Source: DATJHM01 sp035493895
GTDB taxonomy: Bacteria > Chloroflexota > Ktedonobacteria > Ktedonobacterales > Ktedonobacteraceae
Assembly: GCA_035493895.1 (NCBI GenBank)
Contig: DATJHM010000160.1
Coordinates: 6,993-70,992, forward strand
Direction: 5' to 3'
Length of the DNA: 64,000 nt
Shown here: piece by piece, positions 1-9,099 of the stretch
Layout: every line of letters starts with the position of its first letter
How positions within the stretch are numbered: the first letter of the stretch is position 1
The notes under the pieces: model-generated
Databases searched by the model: none
What the model was told of the DNA's origin: nothing
The model's input: only the letters and a program-made list of their open reading frames with translations
Translations under genes and position numbers: made by a program

Positions 1-687
1 GGTGTAAATATGCACTGAGGCGGGCATTAAATCCTGATTTTGCAGAATGATTAAAGGGATAAAAAAGTTTGTCCAGGCTCCCAGGAAGCTCCAGACGCCT
101 ACCACCGCAATTCCCGGCGCAGCCAGCGGCAAAATAATATACCAGAAGGTCCTCAACGTCGATGCCCCATCAATCCAGGCCGCCTCCTCCAGTTCGAATG
201 GTACCGAATCCAGAAAATTCTTCATCAGCCAGATGCTAAAAGGGAGCGCGCTGGCCACAAAAAAGAGTACCACACCCTGCAATGTATCGACCAGATTCAA
301 CATCGTATACATCGCATAAAGTGGCGTGATGAGCGCCAGCACCGGGAGCGCGCTGGTAAAAAGAATCCCGTACATCAGCGTACTCTTGCCGCGAAAGCTG
401 TAGCGGGACAGCGGATAGGCTGCCAGACCGGCGAGGATCACGACCAGAATCATCGTACTCACAGCCATGATCAAGCTATTCGCGAAGGGACGGAGCACGA
501 CACCATTTACAATAATATCGATAAAGTTCTTCAGGCTTGGATGAGCAGGCCAGGTGACCGCCAGGGTCGCTGCTGGATTCAGGCTGGCAAAAATTGGCCA
601 GGCAAAAGGGATCAGAAAGAATAAGCCCACAACCACAAGCACAAGATAGATCGAAGATGGCAGCACAAAACGACGAACAATCGCCAT
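1..687 (-). CDS. Carbohydrate ABC transporter permease, MalG-like (3' end cut by window)
   Basis: Inner-membrane subunit of a CUT1-type sugar importer. The frame is open from an ATG at 685-687 to base 1, giving 229 residues with no stop, so the C-terminus lies outside. The N-terminus MAIVRRFVLPSS leads into a first membrane helix, several hydrophobic segments follow, and the EAA loop that docks the ATPase is visible as EEAAWIDGAS, about residues 170-195. An upstream GGAGG with 5-base spacing supports the start. It lies 81 bases after the MalF-like permease gene on the same strand, the usual order binding protein, permease 1, permease 2. The sugar cannot be told from sequence. The family call is firm. 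Confidence 0.93.
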   Translation of the reverse strand, partial: MAIVRRFVLPSSIYLVLVVVGLFFLIPFAWPIFASLNPAATLAVTWPAHPSLKNFIDIIVNGVVLRPFANSLIMAVSTMILVVILAGLAAYPLSRYSFRGKSTLMYGILFTSALPVLALITPLYAMYTMLNLVDTLQGVVLFFVASALPFSIWLMKNFLDSVPFELEEAAWIDGASTLRTFWYIILPLAAPGIAVVGVWSFLGAWTNFFIPLIILQNQDLMPASVHIYT

Positions 688-768
688 ACTTACCTCCAAC
701 GCATGGGCGCATGACCGACCATGCTCAGATACTACAGATACCGCGGGCACACGCTTACAATAAACATG

Positions 769-1719
769 CTAAAGATCGAGGCGCAACACACGAATGTACA
801 GAAGCGAGAGAATAGCCCCGACCACAATAATCAGCAGTGAGATCGCGCTCCCATATCCGATCTGATAGAACTGGAAGGCCTGGCGATACTGATAGATCGT
901 CATCAGTTCCACATTAAAATTACTGCCGCCAGTCAAAACATAAACAAGTGTGAAGTCGGAGAGCGTTGCCAGCGTTATCAGCAGCAGATCAGTCGCAATC
1001 GAGCCCTTGATGAGCGGCAGAATGATATAGCGCAAGCGTGCCAGGATACCGGCCCCATCAATCGACGCCGCCTCCAGCAGATCTGCCGGAATGCTCTCCA
1101 GAGCAGAGGCATACAATAGCATCGAGAAAGCCGTGCCACGCCAGATATTCGCCACAATCACCATTGCCATAGGAGACTCTTGCAACCAGGCATGTTGAGG
1201 CAAACCGAACGTCATCATCACCGAATTGAGCAAGCCAGGACTGATTACACTCTGGGGTCCACCTGCCAGGAAAGAACTCCAGATAAAGCCCGCCACCACA
1301 TCAGGAATGACCCACGCTGAGATAATAATCGCGCCCAGTGTAGCCTTGAAAAACCGATTGCGATTGCGCATCAACAATGCCAGCAACAATCCAAGCACCG
1401 CCTGCCCGATCAGCGCCGAGCCCACCAGGTAGATTAACGAGACACGCAGCGAATTGAGGAACTCACTATCATGCAAAATCTGCACAAAATTCTGTATCCC
1501 GTTCCACTGCACCGATGCTGCGCCCACCCCCGTCAGCGCCATATTCGTAAATGAGATATAAATAGCCCAGAATGCCGGTCCCAGCATAAAAAGCGCAATC
1601 ACGAGAAAGGCAGGCAGCATAAAGAAAATACCAATGCGCAATCGTTTACTGATTTTACGCTTCCCAGGTGACGGAGGAGCAACCAACTCAATCGCCTCAG
1701 ATGAAGCCTTTACTTGCAT
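769..1719 (-). CDS. Carbohydrate ABC transporter permease, MalF/UgpA-like
   Basis: First permease of the sugar importer, 316 residues. I place the start at the ATG at 1717-1719 (MQVKASSEA) because it has GGGAG eight bases upstream; a TTG eight codons earlier lacks this spacing. A basic N-terminal tail (residues 20-30) precedes about six hydrophobic segments. The EAA motif is visible as DLLEAASIDGAG near residue 220, the contact point for the ATP-hydrolysing subunit. No ATPase gene is present in this window, as is common when one MsmK-type ATPase serves several importers. The gene lies between the binding lipoprotein and the second permease. Confidence 0.94.
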   Translation of the reverse strand: MQVKASSEAIELVAPPSPGKRKISKRLRIGIFFMLPAFLVIALFMLGPAFWAIYISFTNMALTGVGAASVQWNGIQNFVQILHDSEFLNSLRVSLIYLVGSALIGQAVLGLLLALLMRNRNRFFKATLGAIIISAWVIPDVVAGFIWSSFLAGGPQSVISPGLLNSVMMTFGLPQHAWLQESPMAMVIVANIWRGTAFSMLLYASALESIPADLLEAASIDGAGILARLRYIILPLIKGSIATDLLLITLATLSDFTLVYVLTGGSNFNVELMTIYQYRQAFQFYQIGYGSAISLLIIVVGAILSLLYIRVLRLDL

Positions 1720-1817
1720 ACAATTCGCTCCCTCAAAAAACAAAAATACCTCTCAAGAAATTTCCACTTCTGCCGCTAGAAGAGATGAGAAGGAGGAAAA
1801 ATACTCATCCCGAGGCA

Positions 1818-1845
1818 GCGGGAAATGCTGATCAGTATTTCCCGC
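1818..1845 (-). promoter_or_regulatory. Strong stem-loop between binding-protein and permease genes
   Basis: A 28-base near-perfect palindrome with arms GCGGGAAAT and ATTTCCCGC around CTGATCAG lies in the 143-base gap after the binding-protein stop codon and before the permease start. No T-run follows it. Stems in this place are known in other importer operons to protect the 3' end of the binding-protein mRNA and lower permease expression. Here that role is inference. Confidence 0.6.
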
Positions 1846-1862
1846 CGCTAGATACGAGCCCG

Positions 1863-3245
1863 TTAGGGGCCCGACTCCACATTGCCCGCGCCAGCAATAC
1901 GCTGTACCGACTGAGCGTAGGCATTGGCCTCATCAGAGGGAGATTGTCCGGACATCACATGCTGCATAGCGGTATCGATCTCAACGGAGATCTTTGGGTA
2001 GGCAGGGAAGCCTGGCCGGAACTGGGTAAAATCCACCAGACCAGTGAAGAAGGTACTGAGTGGAGCATTATGGTAAGCAGGCACATCCGCCACATCTTTG
2101 CGCGGCGTAATCTGTCCCGCCTGCACATCGTATCCTGCCAGGAGATCTTTACTGAAGGCAGCTTTCAAAACGGCAAAGGCTTGATCTTTATGCTGTGATT
2201 TCGCAGCAATCGAGTAGGCCCAACCACCGGAAAGCGTCACGTACTTCGGATCCTGTCCATTCTGAGTCGGCATTTTCGCGACACCCAGCACCGTCTGCCA
2301 GTTTTTCCAGGGAGTCTGACCGCTATCGTACCAGGTGCCGGGTAACCACGAGCCATCAATATCAATAGCAAGTTTGCCCTGTGGCAGCAACTGCTGAGCA
2401 ACGGTGTTCCCGGCCTGTGTACTCAAAGCGATATCATTGGTTGGCCCAAGCAAGTTGGAGGGATTATAGACCTGTTTGACGAAGTTCAGAGCATCGGTAA
2501 AGCCCTTACTGGGGGCAATCCACTTATTCGTCTGATAGTTATACAACGTATCCTTGGTTCCGTAGAGCAGCATCTCAAAACCCTGCATGGTCGATGCCTC
2601 ATCCATCGGGATACCGGAATAGAGATTCATCGGAATGACGCCGGGCACTTTGGCTTTGATCGTACGAGCCGCGGAGAGAATATCAGCCCAGTTCGTCGGC
2701 TGCCAGTTAGTGGGCAAGCCTGCCTTCTGAAAGATATCCTTGTTGTACCAGATAGCGCGTACGTCCGTTCCATCCATCACGCCATAATTATGACCATTGA
2801 ACGTCGAAATACTCTGCATGCTGGGGAACCATTGAGCTTTGTACTCAGGCCAGGAATTGAGATAGCTATCCAGGGGGGCCAGATAACCGGCAGTAACATC
2901 AGAGCTCACCAGAAAACTATCCTCACGCACGAGGTCAGGAGGATTGGACGAGCGCATTGCCAGATCGATTTTCGTATAATACGAACCTTCATCGGCAACA
3001 ATCGGCTCTAAATTAACTTTGATATTGGGATTGGACGCTTCGACCTGTTGCTTGACCTTTTGCCACCACTGCTCATCAAAATAAGGGGGAGGACCAAACT
3101 GCTGGAAGGCAACAGTAATAGTAACCGGACCATTCCCGTTCCCATTGGAGGCGCCACCACAGGCGGCTAAGACCAGGAGAATACCAAGCAAGGAGAAAGT
3201 TACGATCAGCGAGAATATGTTTGAACCTTTGAAATGGGATTGCAT
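1863..3245 (-). CDS. Extracellular sugar-binding lipoprotein of ABC importer (family 1)
   Basis: Substrate-binding protein, 460 residues, that would capture a sugar outside the membrane and hand it to the two downstream permeases. The N-terminus has a hydrophobic signal and a lipobox (LVLAAC) with the lipid-modified cysteine at residue 29, so it is membrane-anchored. The body has the features of SBP family 1, including a VDIDGSWLPGTW-like ligand-cleft segment (here AIDIDGSWLPGTW). The start is the ATG at 3243-3245 with AAGGAG seven bases upstream; the longer TTG start overlaps that ribosome site and is rejected. First gene of the importer operon. The ligand is not predictable. Confidence 0.94.
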   Translation of the reverse strand: MQSHFKGSNIFSLIVTFSLLGILLVLAACGGASNGNGNGPVTITVAFQQFGPPPYFDEQWWQKVKQQVEASNPNIKVNLEPIVADEGSYYTKIDLAMRSSNPPDLVREDSFLVSSDVTAGYLAPLDSYLNSWPEYKAQWFPSMQSISTFNGHNYGVMDGTDVRAIWYNKDIFQKAGLPTNWQPTNWADILSAARTIKAKVPGVIPMNLYSGIPMDEASTMQGFEMLLYGTKDTLYNYQTNKWIAPSKGFTDALNFVKQVYNPSNLLGPTNDIALSTQAGNTVAQQLLPQGKLAIDIDGSWLPGTWYDSGQTPWKNWQTVLGVAKMPTQNGQDPKYVTLSGGWAYSIAAKSQHKDQAFAVLKAAFSKDLLAGYDVQAGQITPRKDVADVPAYHNAPLSTFFTGLVDFTQFRPGFPAYPKISVEIDTAMQHVMSGQSPSDEANAYAQSVQRIAGAGNVESGP

Positions 3246-3574
3246 ATACCAGCTCCTTCGTCGGGACAATCGAGTGCGGAACGCATGAAATGATATATGT
3301 TAACGCCAATGTATGAACCCATGACACCCGCAATTCTTACTTCAGCGTAAGATAGAGAGTTCTTACAAGAGCAAACGTAGCAGATTGCTCCTCCTTTCGC
3401 AACAAACCTCTCTACAAGAGAAGAAAATAAGATGGCACAAAAAAGTACAAGGTGCACAAAAAATGTCTTTCACCGTTAGCTACATAGTACCGGGAATACG
3501 ATAAATATGTCAAGCATATTTCTATATACTCAGAATATGCGACATATCTGATTTCTTGCCAAAAAAGTATCATC
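3246..3574. other. Intergenic region upstream of sugar importer operon
   Basis: AT-rich, no credible ORF on either strand. It should hold the promoter of the minus-strand importer operon and the 3' end of the lipoprotein gene. An imperfect inverted repeat with arms GCATATT and AATATGC around 3513-3541 could be an operator or a hairpin. I see no clear LacI-type site. Confidence 0.4.
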
Positions 3575-4180
3575 TTAACTTTCAACGATAATAGAGATAT
3601 CGAAAGATCCCTGCCTGACAGCAACAGTCTTGAGCGTAAATCCGCTGTCACCGGAGAAGAGAGCTGGACAAGAGAATTTTCCCTTCATACGATGAATATC
3701 CACCACATCGGTAGGCACTTCGCTCTCTACGAGCAATTGACAGGTTGCGGTCTGATGCAAGGAAAGATCCCAGGTCGGCTGGCCGTTCCCCTGGGCGATA
3801 TGGAGATCGCCGCCATTGGTAACACTCTGTAACGTGTACGCCTGTGGCCCTGTATATCCATGAAAGGCGATGAAAAATGAACGCGCTCCTTCCACAAGAA
3901 AGATCGTAAACTCGAGATGTCCATGGCGCAATTTCGACGTAATACCGTCCCCCTGGAGGAGAAAATGTCCATTCTCAGCACCAGCAAGCGTGAGTTGCAC
4001 GACGCCGGGTTGCTGGCTGGCAATGGCACGATCCGTCGGTAGAGGCTTCTGCAACAGCACATTTGCCTGCGCCGTATTGCCCGGCATTGCCATACTGTTC
4101 GCGTCTCCACAGGCCACCAGACCCGAGAGACAAAGAAGAAAGAGATAGCTCATGATGCGGAAACATCCCTGTTTGCCCAT
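3575..4180 (-). CDS. Small putative lipoprotein, unknown function
   Basis: 201 residues. The N-terminus has a hydrophobic stretch followed by SGLVACGD, a lipobox with cysteine at about residue 24, so it is probably anchored outside the membrane. The mature part is beta-rich with two cysteines (in TATCQLL and FSCPAL) that could pair. I recognise no domain. The start is the ATG at 4178-4180 with AAGGATGG upstream. It is on the same strand as the importer but separated by about 330 bases, so co-transcription is doubtful. It is divergent from the dehydrogenase gene. Confidence 0.75.
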   Translation of the reverse strand: MGKQGCFRIMSYLFLLCLSGLVACGDANSMAMPGNTAQANVLLQKPLPTDRAIASQQPGVVQLTLAGAENGHFLLQGDGITSKLRHGHLEFTIFLVEGARSFFIAFHGYTGPQAYTLQSVTNGGDLHIAQGNGQPTWDLSLHQTATCQLLVESEVPTDVVDIHRMKGKFSCPALFSGDSGFTLKTVAVRQGSFDISIIVES

Positions 4181-4322
4181 AGCATTCCATCCTTTTTTCT
4201 TACCTTTATTTTCAGTGTACTCCAGTTAAGCAGAGCCCTTGCTCTTCCATTGATATATAATACTCAACGGAACACTATATACTACACATAACACAATAGG
4301 TTTTCTATGAAAGGAACAAGGC

Positions 4323-5348
4323 ATGACATTACGTCTGATACATGCTGGTCTGGGAGGCTGGGGGAGCAATTGGGCGAAAGAGATCGTAGCCAGGAACAAA
4401 GATGTAGAGACCGTTGCCTGGGTCGAGATTGTACCGGACGCTTTGAGGCTGGCACAAGAACGCCTGGATCTTCCTGAAGAGCGCTGTTTTGCCACCCTGG
4501 AAGAAGCGTTGGCAGTCTATGAGGCAGATGCAGTGCTGGTTACGGCCAGTCTGCCAGGGCACATTCCCGTTACGCGAGCAGCGTTGCAAGCGGGCAAGCA
4601 TGTCTTATTAGAAAAACCATTTGCCCCGACCGTTGAAGAGGCCCGAGAAGTGGTCGAGCTGGCAGAAAAAAACGACCGTATTCTGATGATCAGTCAGAAT
4701 TATCGCTACTTCCCGGCTGTGCGAAAAGTTGCCGAGCTGGTGAGTTCGCAAGAGCTGGGACCTGTCACAGCCGTCAACATCGACTTTCGGAAATATGATA
4801 ATACGCAGCCACGCGAAACCCATCGACATTATCATATCCCGCATCCCTTGTTAATGGATATGACGATCCATCATTTCGATCTGATGCGGCTCGTACTTGG
4901 TCAGGAGCCACGGCGCGTCGTCTGCACGACCTGGAATCCCTCCTGGAGCAATTACGATGAGCCACCAGCCGGAGCCGCCAGTATTACGTTTGATCAAGGG
5001 ACCATTGTCAACTATCGCGGTAGCTGGGTCAGCACAGGTGAACCGACTTCCTGGGCTGGTTCCTGGCATATGGAGTGCGAAAAGGGCGAAATTATCTGGA
5101 CCAGCCGTGGGGAAACGCCCGAGTCGGTAAGCATACGACGCCTCGGAGAGCCAGCTGAGAACATCGAACTTCCTGAAATCACTGCCACCGATCGGCATGG
5201 CAGCCTGGCAGCCTTTGTTCAGGCAGTCCAGACCGGGGAAGAGCCCGAAAGCTCAGGACGGCGTAATCTCTATACGCTGGCCCTGATGTTCGCCACGATG
5301 GAAGCCGCCGACACCGGCCAACCGGTCTCACTGGACCATCTCCGCTAA
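4323..5348 (+). CDS. Gfo/Idh/MocA family NAD(P)-dependent oxidoreductase
   Basis: 341 residues. The N-terminal Rossmann fold has the dinucleotide loop GLGGWG (residues 10-15) and the family hallmark LEKPFAPT near residue 97. The second half is the alpha/beta dimerisation and substrate domain, with IHHFDLMR as the probable catalytic His region. Members oxidise or reduce sugars and cyclitols with NAD(P). The ribosome site GGAACAAGGC precedes the ATG. Its place beside a sugar importer suggests it works on the imported sugar or a derivative, but it is on the opposite strand and the substrate is unknown. Confidence 0.93.
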   Translation: MTLRLIHAGLGGWGSNWAKEIVARNKDVETVAWVEIVPDALRLAQERLDLPEERCFATLEEALAVYEADAVLVTASLPGHIPVTRAALQAGKHVLLEKPFAPTVEEAREVVELAEKNDRILMISQNYRYFPAVRKVAELVSSQELGPVTAVNIDFRKYDNTQPRETHRHYHIPHPLLMDMTIHHFDLMRLVLGQEPRRVVCTTWNPSWSNYDEPPAGAASITFDQGTIVNYRGSWVSTGEPTSWAGSWHMECEKGEIIWTSRGETPESVSIRRLGEPAENIELPEITATDRHGSLAAFVQAVQTGEEPESSGRRNLYTLALMFATMEAADTGQPVSLDHLR

Positions 5349-5657
5349 ATCTTTTCCCACCTGCTGTCTATTTATTTCACAGCAGGCAGGCAGGCAGCAA
5401 AGCCACAGAGCGACACGAAGTGACAAAGAGTACACAAAACGATGCTCAACACTTCGTGTCTCTGCTACTAGCATCTTCTTTACATAAATACGCATAAAAT
5501 CTTTTGTGGGACATTTTTCTTTTCATCTCGTCAAAACACACTAATAGATATATAATAATAATCCTACGAGTATTTTAGCCCATCTGCCATTTAAAGAGAC
5601 AAGTGGCATACATTGCAATTGTGTTATGTGGAAAGTGTGAACAGGAAGAGTTCCCCT
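5349..5657. other. Intergenic region with two hairpins and a possible promoter
   Basis: No gene seen. Just after the dehydrogenase stop, arms CCTGCTGT (5360-5367) and ACAGCAGG (5379-5386) can form a hairpin that may end transcription, though no T-run follows. A second exact inverted repeat, GACACGAAGTG (5412-5422) and CACTTCGTGTC (5450-5460), has a 27-base loop. A TATAAT at 5551-5556 with a weak -35-like TCGTCA 17 bases before it could be the promoter of the next gene. Confidence 0.5.
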
Positions 5658-6803
5658 ATGCAAATATGTTTACGATGCCATCAACCCTGTGAATCCGAGA
5701 ATGGATTTTGTCGGCAATGTCATGCATCGCTCCTTGCGCGTGTACATCACGAAAAAAGTTCTTATCAGACACTATCATTTCTCCCTCTGGCACCATATCC
5801 ACGTGCTGAGAGGCAAGCACAAACCAGTCATCCAGAAAATAATCGCTATTGGAGCTTTGAGTCTTCTCAACAGAGCTCACCCGTGCCAACCGTGGCGCGG
5901 GAAGAATCTCCTGCCAGACAAGCGAGCAGTTTTATTTGTACAGACAAACAAAGTGCTACGATGAGTAACGTATCCACCAGACGCCATATATCGAAAGGGC
6001 GTTTACTATACCTGTATGCTCCTTTATGTTTTTTATGCATTATCACTTTACTTATCCTGGCATTGACACAATTTCATCTCCCTGTTATCCAGGCAAAACA
6101 TACAGCAGGATATCTGCCACCAGGAGTAACTAGCCGGAACACGCCTCAACCCTCACTACAAGAAAAACAGCGCTCCCCTCTTCCCTTACCAACGTCCACC
6201 GTTGCTTCGGTCGTCCCCCCAGCACAAATCATCGTATCGACGCCAGACAGTACGCAACCAGGGGTATACACTCCCCCATCTCCAACCAGCACCGGTACCA
6301 CTAACAACGTACCTACCGTTCCAGCGAGCACTCCCACTCACAGTGCGCCTATCATACCAACAAGTACTCCTACCAGCAATGCGCCCATTGTTCCAACAAG
6401 CACTCCTACCAGCAATGCGCCCACTGTTCCAACAAGTACTCCTACCATAACACAACCCTGTTCGCTACAGATTTCACCCACTAACCTGACATTTCAAGCG
6501 GTCCAGCAACAGAAAAACATCCAGGCACAGACTATCATCCTGACAGAGAGTGGCCCTTGCAACGCCCCAATCACCTGGACCGCCCAGGCCGATACAGCAA
6601 GTGCACATTGGCTCATGCTTGCCGCTCACAAAGCTACCAATACAAGCACAGATAATACGCTCACAGTAAATATAAAAGCGCAGGGCAACAAGCCGGGTAC
6701 CTATCAAGGACAGATTACTTTCTCAGCGAGAGATACTAATGGCATAAACGTCAATATCAATACAAGCGTTACCGTCAAATTCACCATTCTTACCAGAGAT
6801 TAG
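5658..6803 (+). CDS. Zinc-ribbon, single-TM, BACON-like surface protein
   Basis: 381 residues. The start is the ATG at 5658 (MQICLRCHQPC), with AGGAAGAG upstream; the longer TTG start is less likely. Domains in order: an N-terminal zinc ribbon with CxxC pairs at C4/C7 and C18/C21; a polar linker; one membrane helix at about residues 112-137; a Ser/Thr/Pro-rich extracellular stalk with twelve-residue repeats of the type TSTPTSNAPIVP; and a C-terminal beta-sandwich (about residues 270-381) resembling BACON/Ig-like domains (SPTNLTFQAV, PGTYQGQITF). The topology is cytoplasmic zinc ribbon and extracellular adhesion-like domain. It probably pairs with the next gene, 86 bases downstream. Function unknown. 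Confidence 0.82.
   Translation: MQICLRCHQPCESENGFCRQCHASLLARVHHEKSSYQTLSFLPLAPYPRAERQAQTSHPENNRYWSFESSQQSSPVPTVAREESPARQASSFICTDKQSATMSNVSTRRHISKGRLLYLYAPLCFLCIITLLILALTQFHLPVIQAKHTAGYLPPGVTSRNTPQPSLQEKQRSPLPLPTSTVASVVPPAQIIVSTPDSTQPGVYTPPSPTSTGTTNNVPTVPASTPTHSAPIIPTSTPTSNAPIVPTSTPTSNAPTVPTSTPTITQPCSLQISPTNLTFQAVQQQKNIQAQTIILTESGPCNAPITWTAQADTASAHWLMLAAHKATNTSTDNTLTVNIKAQGNKPGTYQGQITFSARDTNGINVNINTSVTVKFTILTRD
6321..6449 (+). repeat. 36-bp in-frame tandem repeats in stalk of surface protein
   Basis: Three full 36-base copies start at 6321, 6357 and 6393, and a partial copy starts at 6429. The second and third copies are nearly identical; the first is more diverged. They encode twelve-residue Thr/Ser/Pro units and lie wholly inside the coding frame, so copy number could change stalk length without breaking the frame. 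Confidence 0.9.
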
Positions 6804-6889
6804 CATATATAAGAGAACAAATTATGCTTCTGTGTGACGACACAGCATACAACAAGTGCAAACAGCCATAGGAAAGGATATCATATCTG

Positions 6890-7780
6890 ATGTCAGACGG
6901 AACGCAATATAAACAACAAATCGAGCAGTCAATCACTACTCTCTTTACTTGCCGCAGTATAATCAGATTCAATAGTGTACTAAACGAAGAACAAAAACAA
7001 GAACTTCTGGCCGAGGTCGACACAACGCTACAATTCTTTCAGTCACGCCTGGTCGCTCATGTCCTCAACGAGAATACGCGGTCCTACCTGACCCCAACAA
7101 ACGAAGAAGGCAAGCAAGAGCATGCAAAGACTTTCTTAGAGGAAACAATAGCAAACCAGCAAAAAGAGCAAGACCAGCAGGCTTTACAAGCACTCTACAA
7201 ACTGTATCATGTGTATCTGGGAAGCACGCACGCACAGAGCAATAACGCAATCCTCAACACATTTATTACGCGCTTCAACGAAATTATGTACATCATTAAA
7301 GGAATTCGCGAAAGCAAAAATTATTTCACATCCTCCTATCCAACAACTATTGATGAGTCTCTGCAACGAATCAAGGGCTATATAGCAGAGTTGTATTATA
7401 TCTTCATGGAGTTTATTCGTACCATCTCAACCATTCTTCAGATAAACGATATCCATGTTGATACTGATGAATTGCCGCCAACACAAAAGCAGCCAACAAT
7501 GCAGGATCACCAGACCTCAATGGTTAATGAGATCACCAGACTACAAAGTCTATATGAAGCTCATCAGAAGCTAAATAAGGTAAAAGGAGGAATCGCCAAT
7601 CGTGTCGTTGACACGATTGCGCTCATTGCTTACCTGGAGGAGAGTTTCGGCCAGGAGCTAAAAAAACGTGACGATCTGACTGCTCGTCTCAACATGATAC
7701 CGCTCCTCCTCAATGATCTGGCCAATCTTTTGTCAGAATATGAAGATGTCATTGGCTCATTATTGAAAGAACAAGGATAG
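6890..7780 (+). CDS. Helical cytoplasmic protein of unknown function
   Basis: 296 residues with no signal peptide or membrane segment. The composition (many Glu, Gln, Lys and Leu at heptad-like spacing) indicates an all-helical, partly coiled-coil protein. I recognise no domain or catalytic motif. The start is the ATG at 6890 with AGGAAAGGA upstream, at rather long spacing. It follows the zinc-ribbon surface protein by 86 bases on the same strand with no terminator between, so the two are probably one transcript and may work together at the inner membrane face; that is inference. Confidence 0.78.
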   Translation: MSDGTQYKQQIEQSITTLFTCRSIIRFNSVLNEEQKQELLAEVDTTLQFFQSRLVAHVLNENTRSYLTPTNEEGKQEHAKTFLEETIANQQKEQDQQALQALYKLYHVYLGSTHAQSNNAILNTFITRFNEIMYIIKGIRESKNYFTSSYPTTIDESLQRIKGYIAELYYIFMEFIRTISTILQINDIHVDTDELPPTQKQPTMQDHQTSMVNEITRLQSLYEAHQKLNKVKGGIANRVVDTIALIAYLEESFGQELKKRDDLTARLNMIPLLLNDLANLLSEYEDVIGSLLKEQG

Positions 7781-7848
7781 AAACGTCTAGCCTACATGCA
7801 AGGGTGAGTAGCCCCTGCACCCCGGTAACAACGCTTTTTATCTACGCT

Positions 7849-7907
7849 CATACGCATGAAAATAAGAAAATGAACAACACGGGTTATCCCTTATCTTCAT
7901 GCGTATG
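7849..7907. terminator. Bidirectional hairpin between convergent genes
   Basis: Arms CATACGCATGAAAATAAG (7849-7866) and CTTATCTTCATGCGTATG (7890-7907) pair over 18 bases with one mismatch and a 23-base loop. It lies between the helical-protein gene and the convergent aminotransferase gene. There is no long T-run, so it may act as a weak terminator or an mRNA 3' stabiliser. Confidence 0.6.
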
Positions 7908-7917
7908 GGGAGATTAC

Positions 7918-9099
7918 CTATACTCGCTCAACCCGTTGCGGGATTGAAACCAGGCGCTGCTCGACCTGCTGAAGCATCTCATCGCTCTTGCAGAAGGCAA
8001 AGCGGACATAGTTGCTGCCAATATGCGCATGCTCGGGAGTGTAGAGCGTCCCAGGAGGGATACACGCTACGCCAATCTCTTTAATCAGGTAGTGCGTAAA
8101 TTCCAGTGGCGTCCCCTTAAATACCCCGGTAAAGTCGGCAAGCACAAAATAGGTGCCCTGTGGAGCGAGGCAGGGGAGACCGCCCTTAGCAAGTGCAGAA
8201 AGCAGGATATCGCGCTTACGTGCATAAAGCTTCTTAAAATCATCGTAGTAGCTATCAGGCAAATTTAAAGCCTGAGCAACTGCCTCCTGCGTCGGATGAT
8301 GAACCGCAAAGGTAATAAACTGGTGCGCGCGTGACACGCCTTCGATCAGATCGGGATGACCATAAACCCAACCAATCTTCCAGCCGGTTGCACTAAACAG
8401 TTTACCAGCGCTACTGATAGTCACGGTGCGCTCAAACATGCCCGGCAAAGTCGCGATAGGAATATGTACGGCATCATCGTAGAGAAGATGTTCGTAGACT
8501 TCATCGACGATGACCGTCACATCATGCTCAATGCAGAGTTCGGCAATCATCGTCAGTTCCTCACGTGTGAAAACGCGACCGGTGGGATTTTGTGGAGTAT
8601 TCAAAATCAGGGCACGCGTTTTTTTGCTAAAAGCGGCACGCAGTTCATCTGGATCAATCGTCCAGGTTGGTGGATGCAAGGGCACACAGACGGGAATAGC
8701 ATTCGCCATAATGACGCTGGGCTGATAAGAATCATAGTACGGCTCAAACAAGATCACTTCGTCGCCAGGATCTGTCAGGCCAAGCACCGCCGCAATGATC
8801 CCTTCCGTGGCTCCCGCCGTCACAATCACACCCTGAGCAGGATCAATGTCCATCTTATAGAAACGCGCCGCATGATCAGCCACCGCCTGACGCAACGCAG
8901 GGGTACCCGGCCCCGGAGCGTATTGATTATATTGACCCGCCTGGGCAAATTTTACCAGTTCGGCAATAATATCCTGAGGTGTATCATAATCGGGCTTTCC
9001 CTGTCCCAGATTTAGCGCATTATATTGCTGAGAGAGAACATTAATCTCGGTAAAAATAGTCGTGCCAAAAGTGGACACGCGGGCAGCAGATGTAGACAT
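7918..9099 (-). CDS. Class I/II PLP-dependent aminotransferase
   Basis: 393 residues, fold type I. The Schiff-base lysine is K233 in SSAGKLFSATGWK. NTPQNPTGR (near 167-175) and VDEVYEHL (near 198-205) are the usual cofactor- and substrate-binding segments. The sequence resembles the aspartate-aminotransferase-like group that includes methionine aminotransferase YbdL, kynurenine aminotransferase and N-succinyldiaminopimelate aminotransferase. Which amino acid it uses cannot be fixed from motifs. The start is the ATG at 9097-9099 (MSTSAARV) with GGAG eight bases upstream; a 21-codon upstream extension lacks a ribosome site. Confidence 0.93.
   Translation of the reverse strand: MSTSAARVSTFGTTIFTEINVLSQQYNALNLGQGKPDYDTPQDIIAELVKFAQAGQYNQYAPGPGTPALRQAVADHAARFYKMDIDPAQGVIVTAGATEGIIAAVLGLTDPGDEVILFEPYYDSYQPSVIMANAIPVCVPLHPPTWTIDPDELRAAFSKKTRALILNTPQNPTGRVFTREELTMIAELCIEHDVTVIVDEVYEHLLYDDAVHIPIATLPGMFERTVTISSAGKLFSATGWKIGWVYGHPDLIEGVSRAHQFITFAVHHPTQEAVAQALNLPDSYYDDFKKLYARKRDILLSALAKGGLPCLAPQGTYFVLADFTGVFKGTPLEFTHYLIKEIGVACIPPGTLYTPEHAHIGSNYVRFAFCKSDEMLQQVEQRLVSIPQRVERV

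Noticed and set aside
3246..3574. LacI-type operator upstream of the sugar importer
   Set aside because: Only an imperfect short inverted repeat is present, with no central CG palindrome typical of LacI sites.
6321..6449. Regular 36-bp repeats considered as a CRISPR array
   Set aside because: Copies are directly adjacent with no spacers and lie in frame inside a coding gene.
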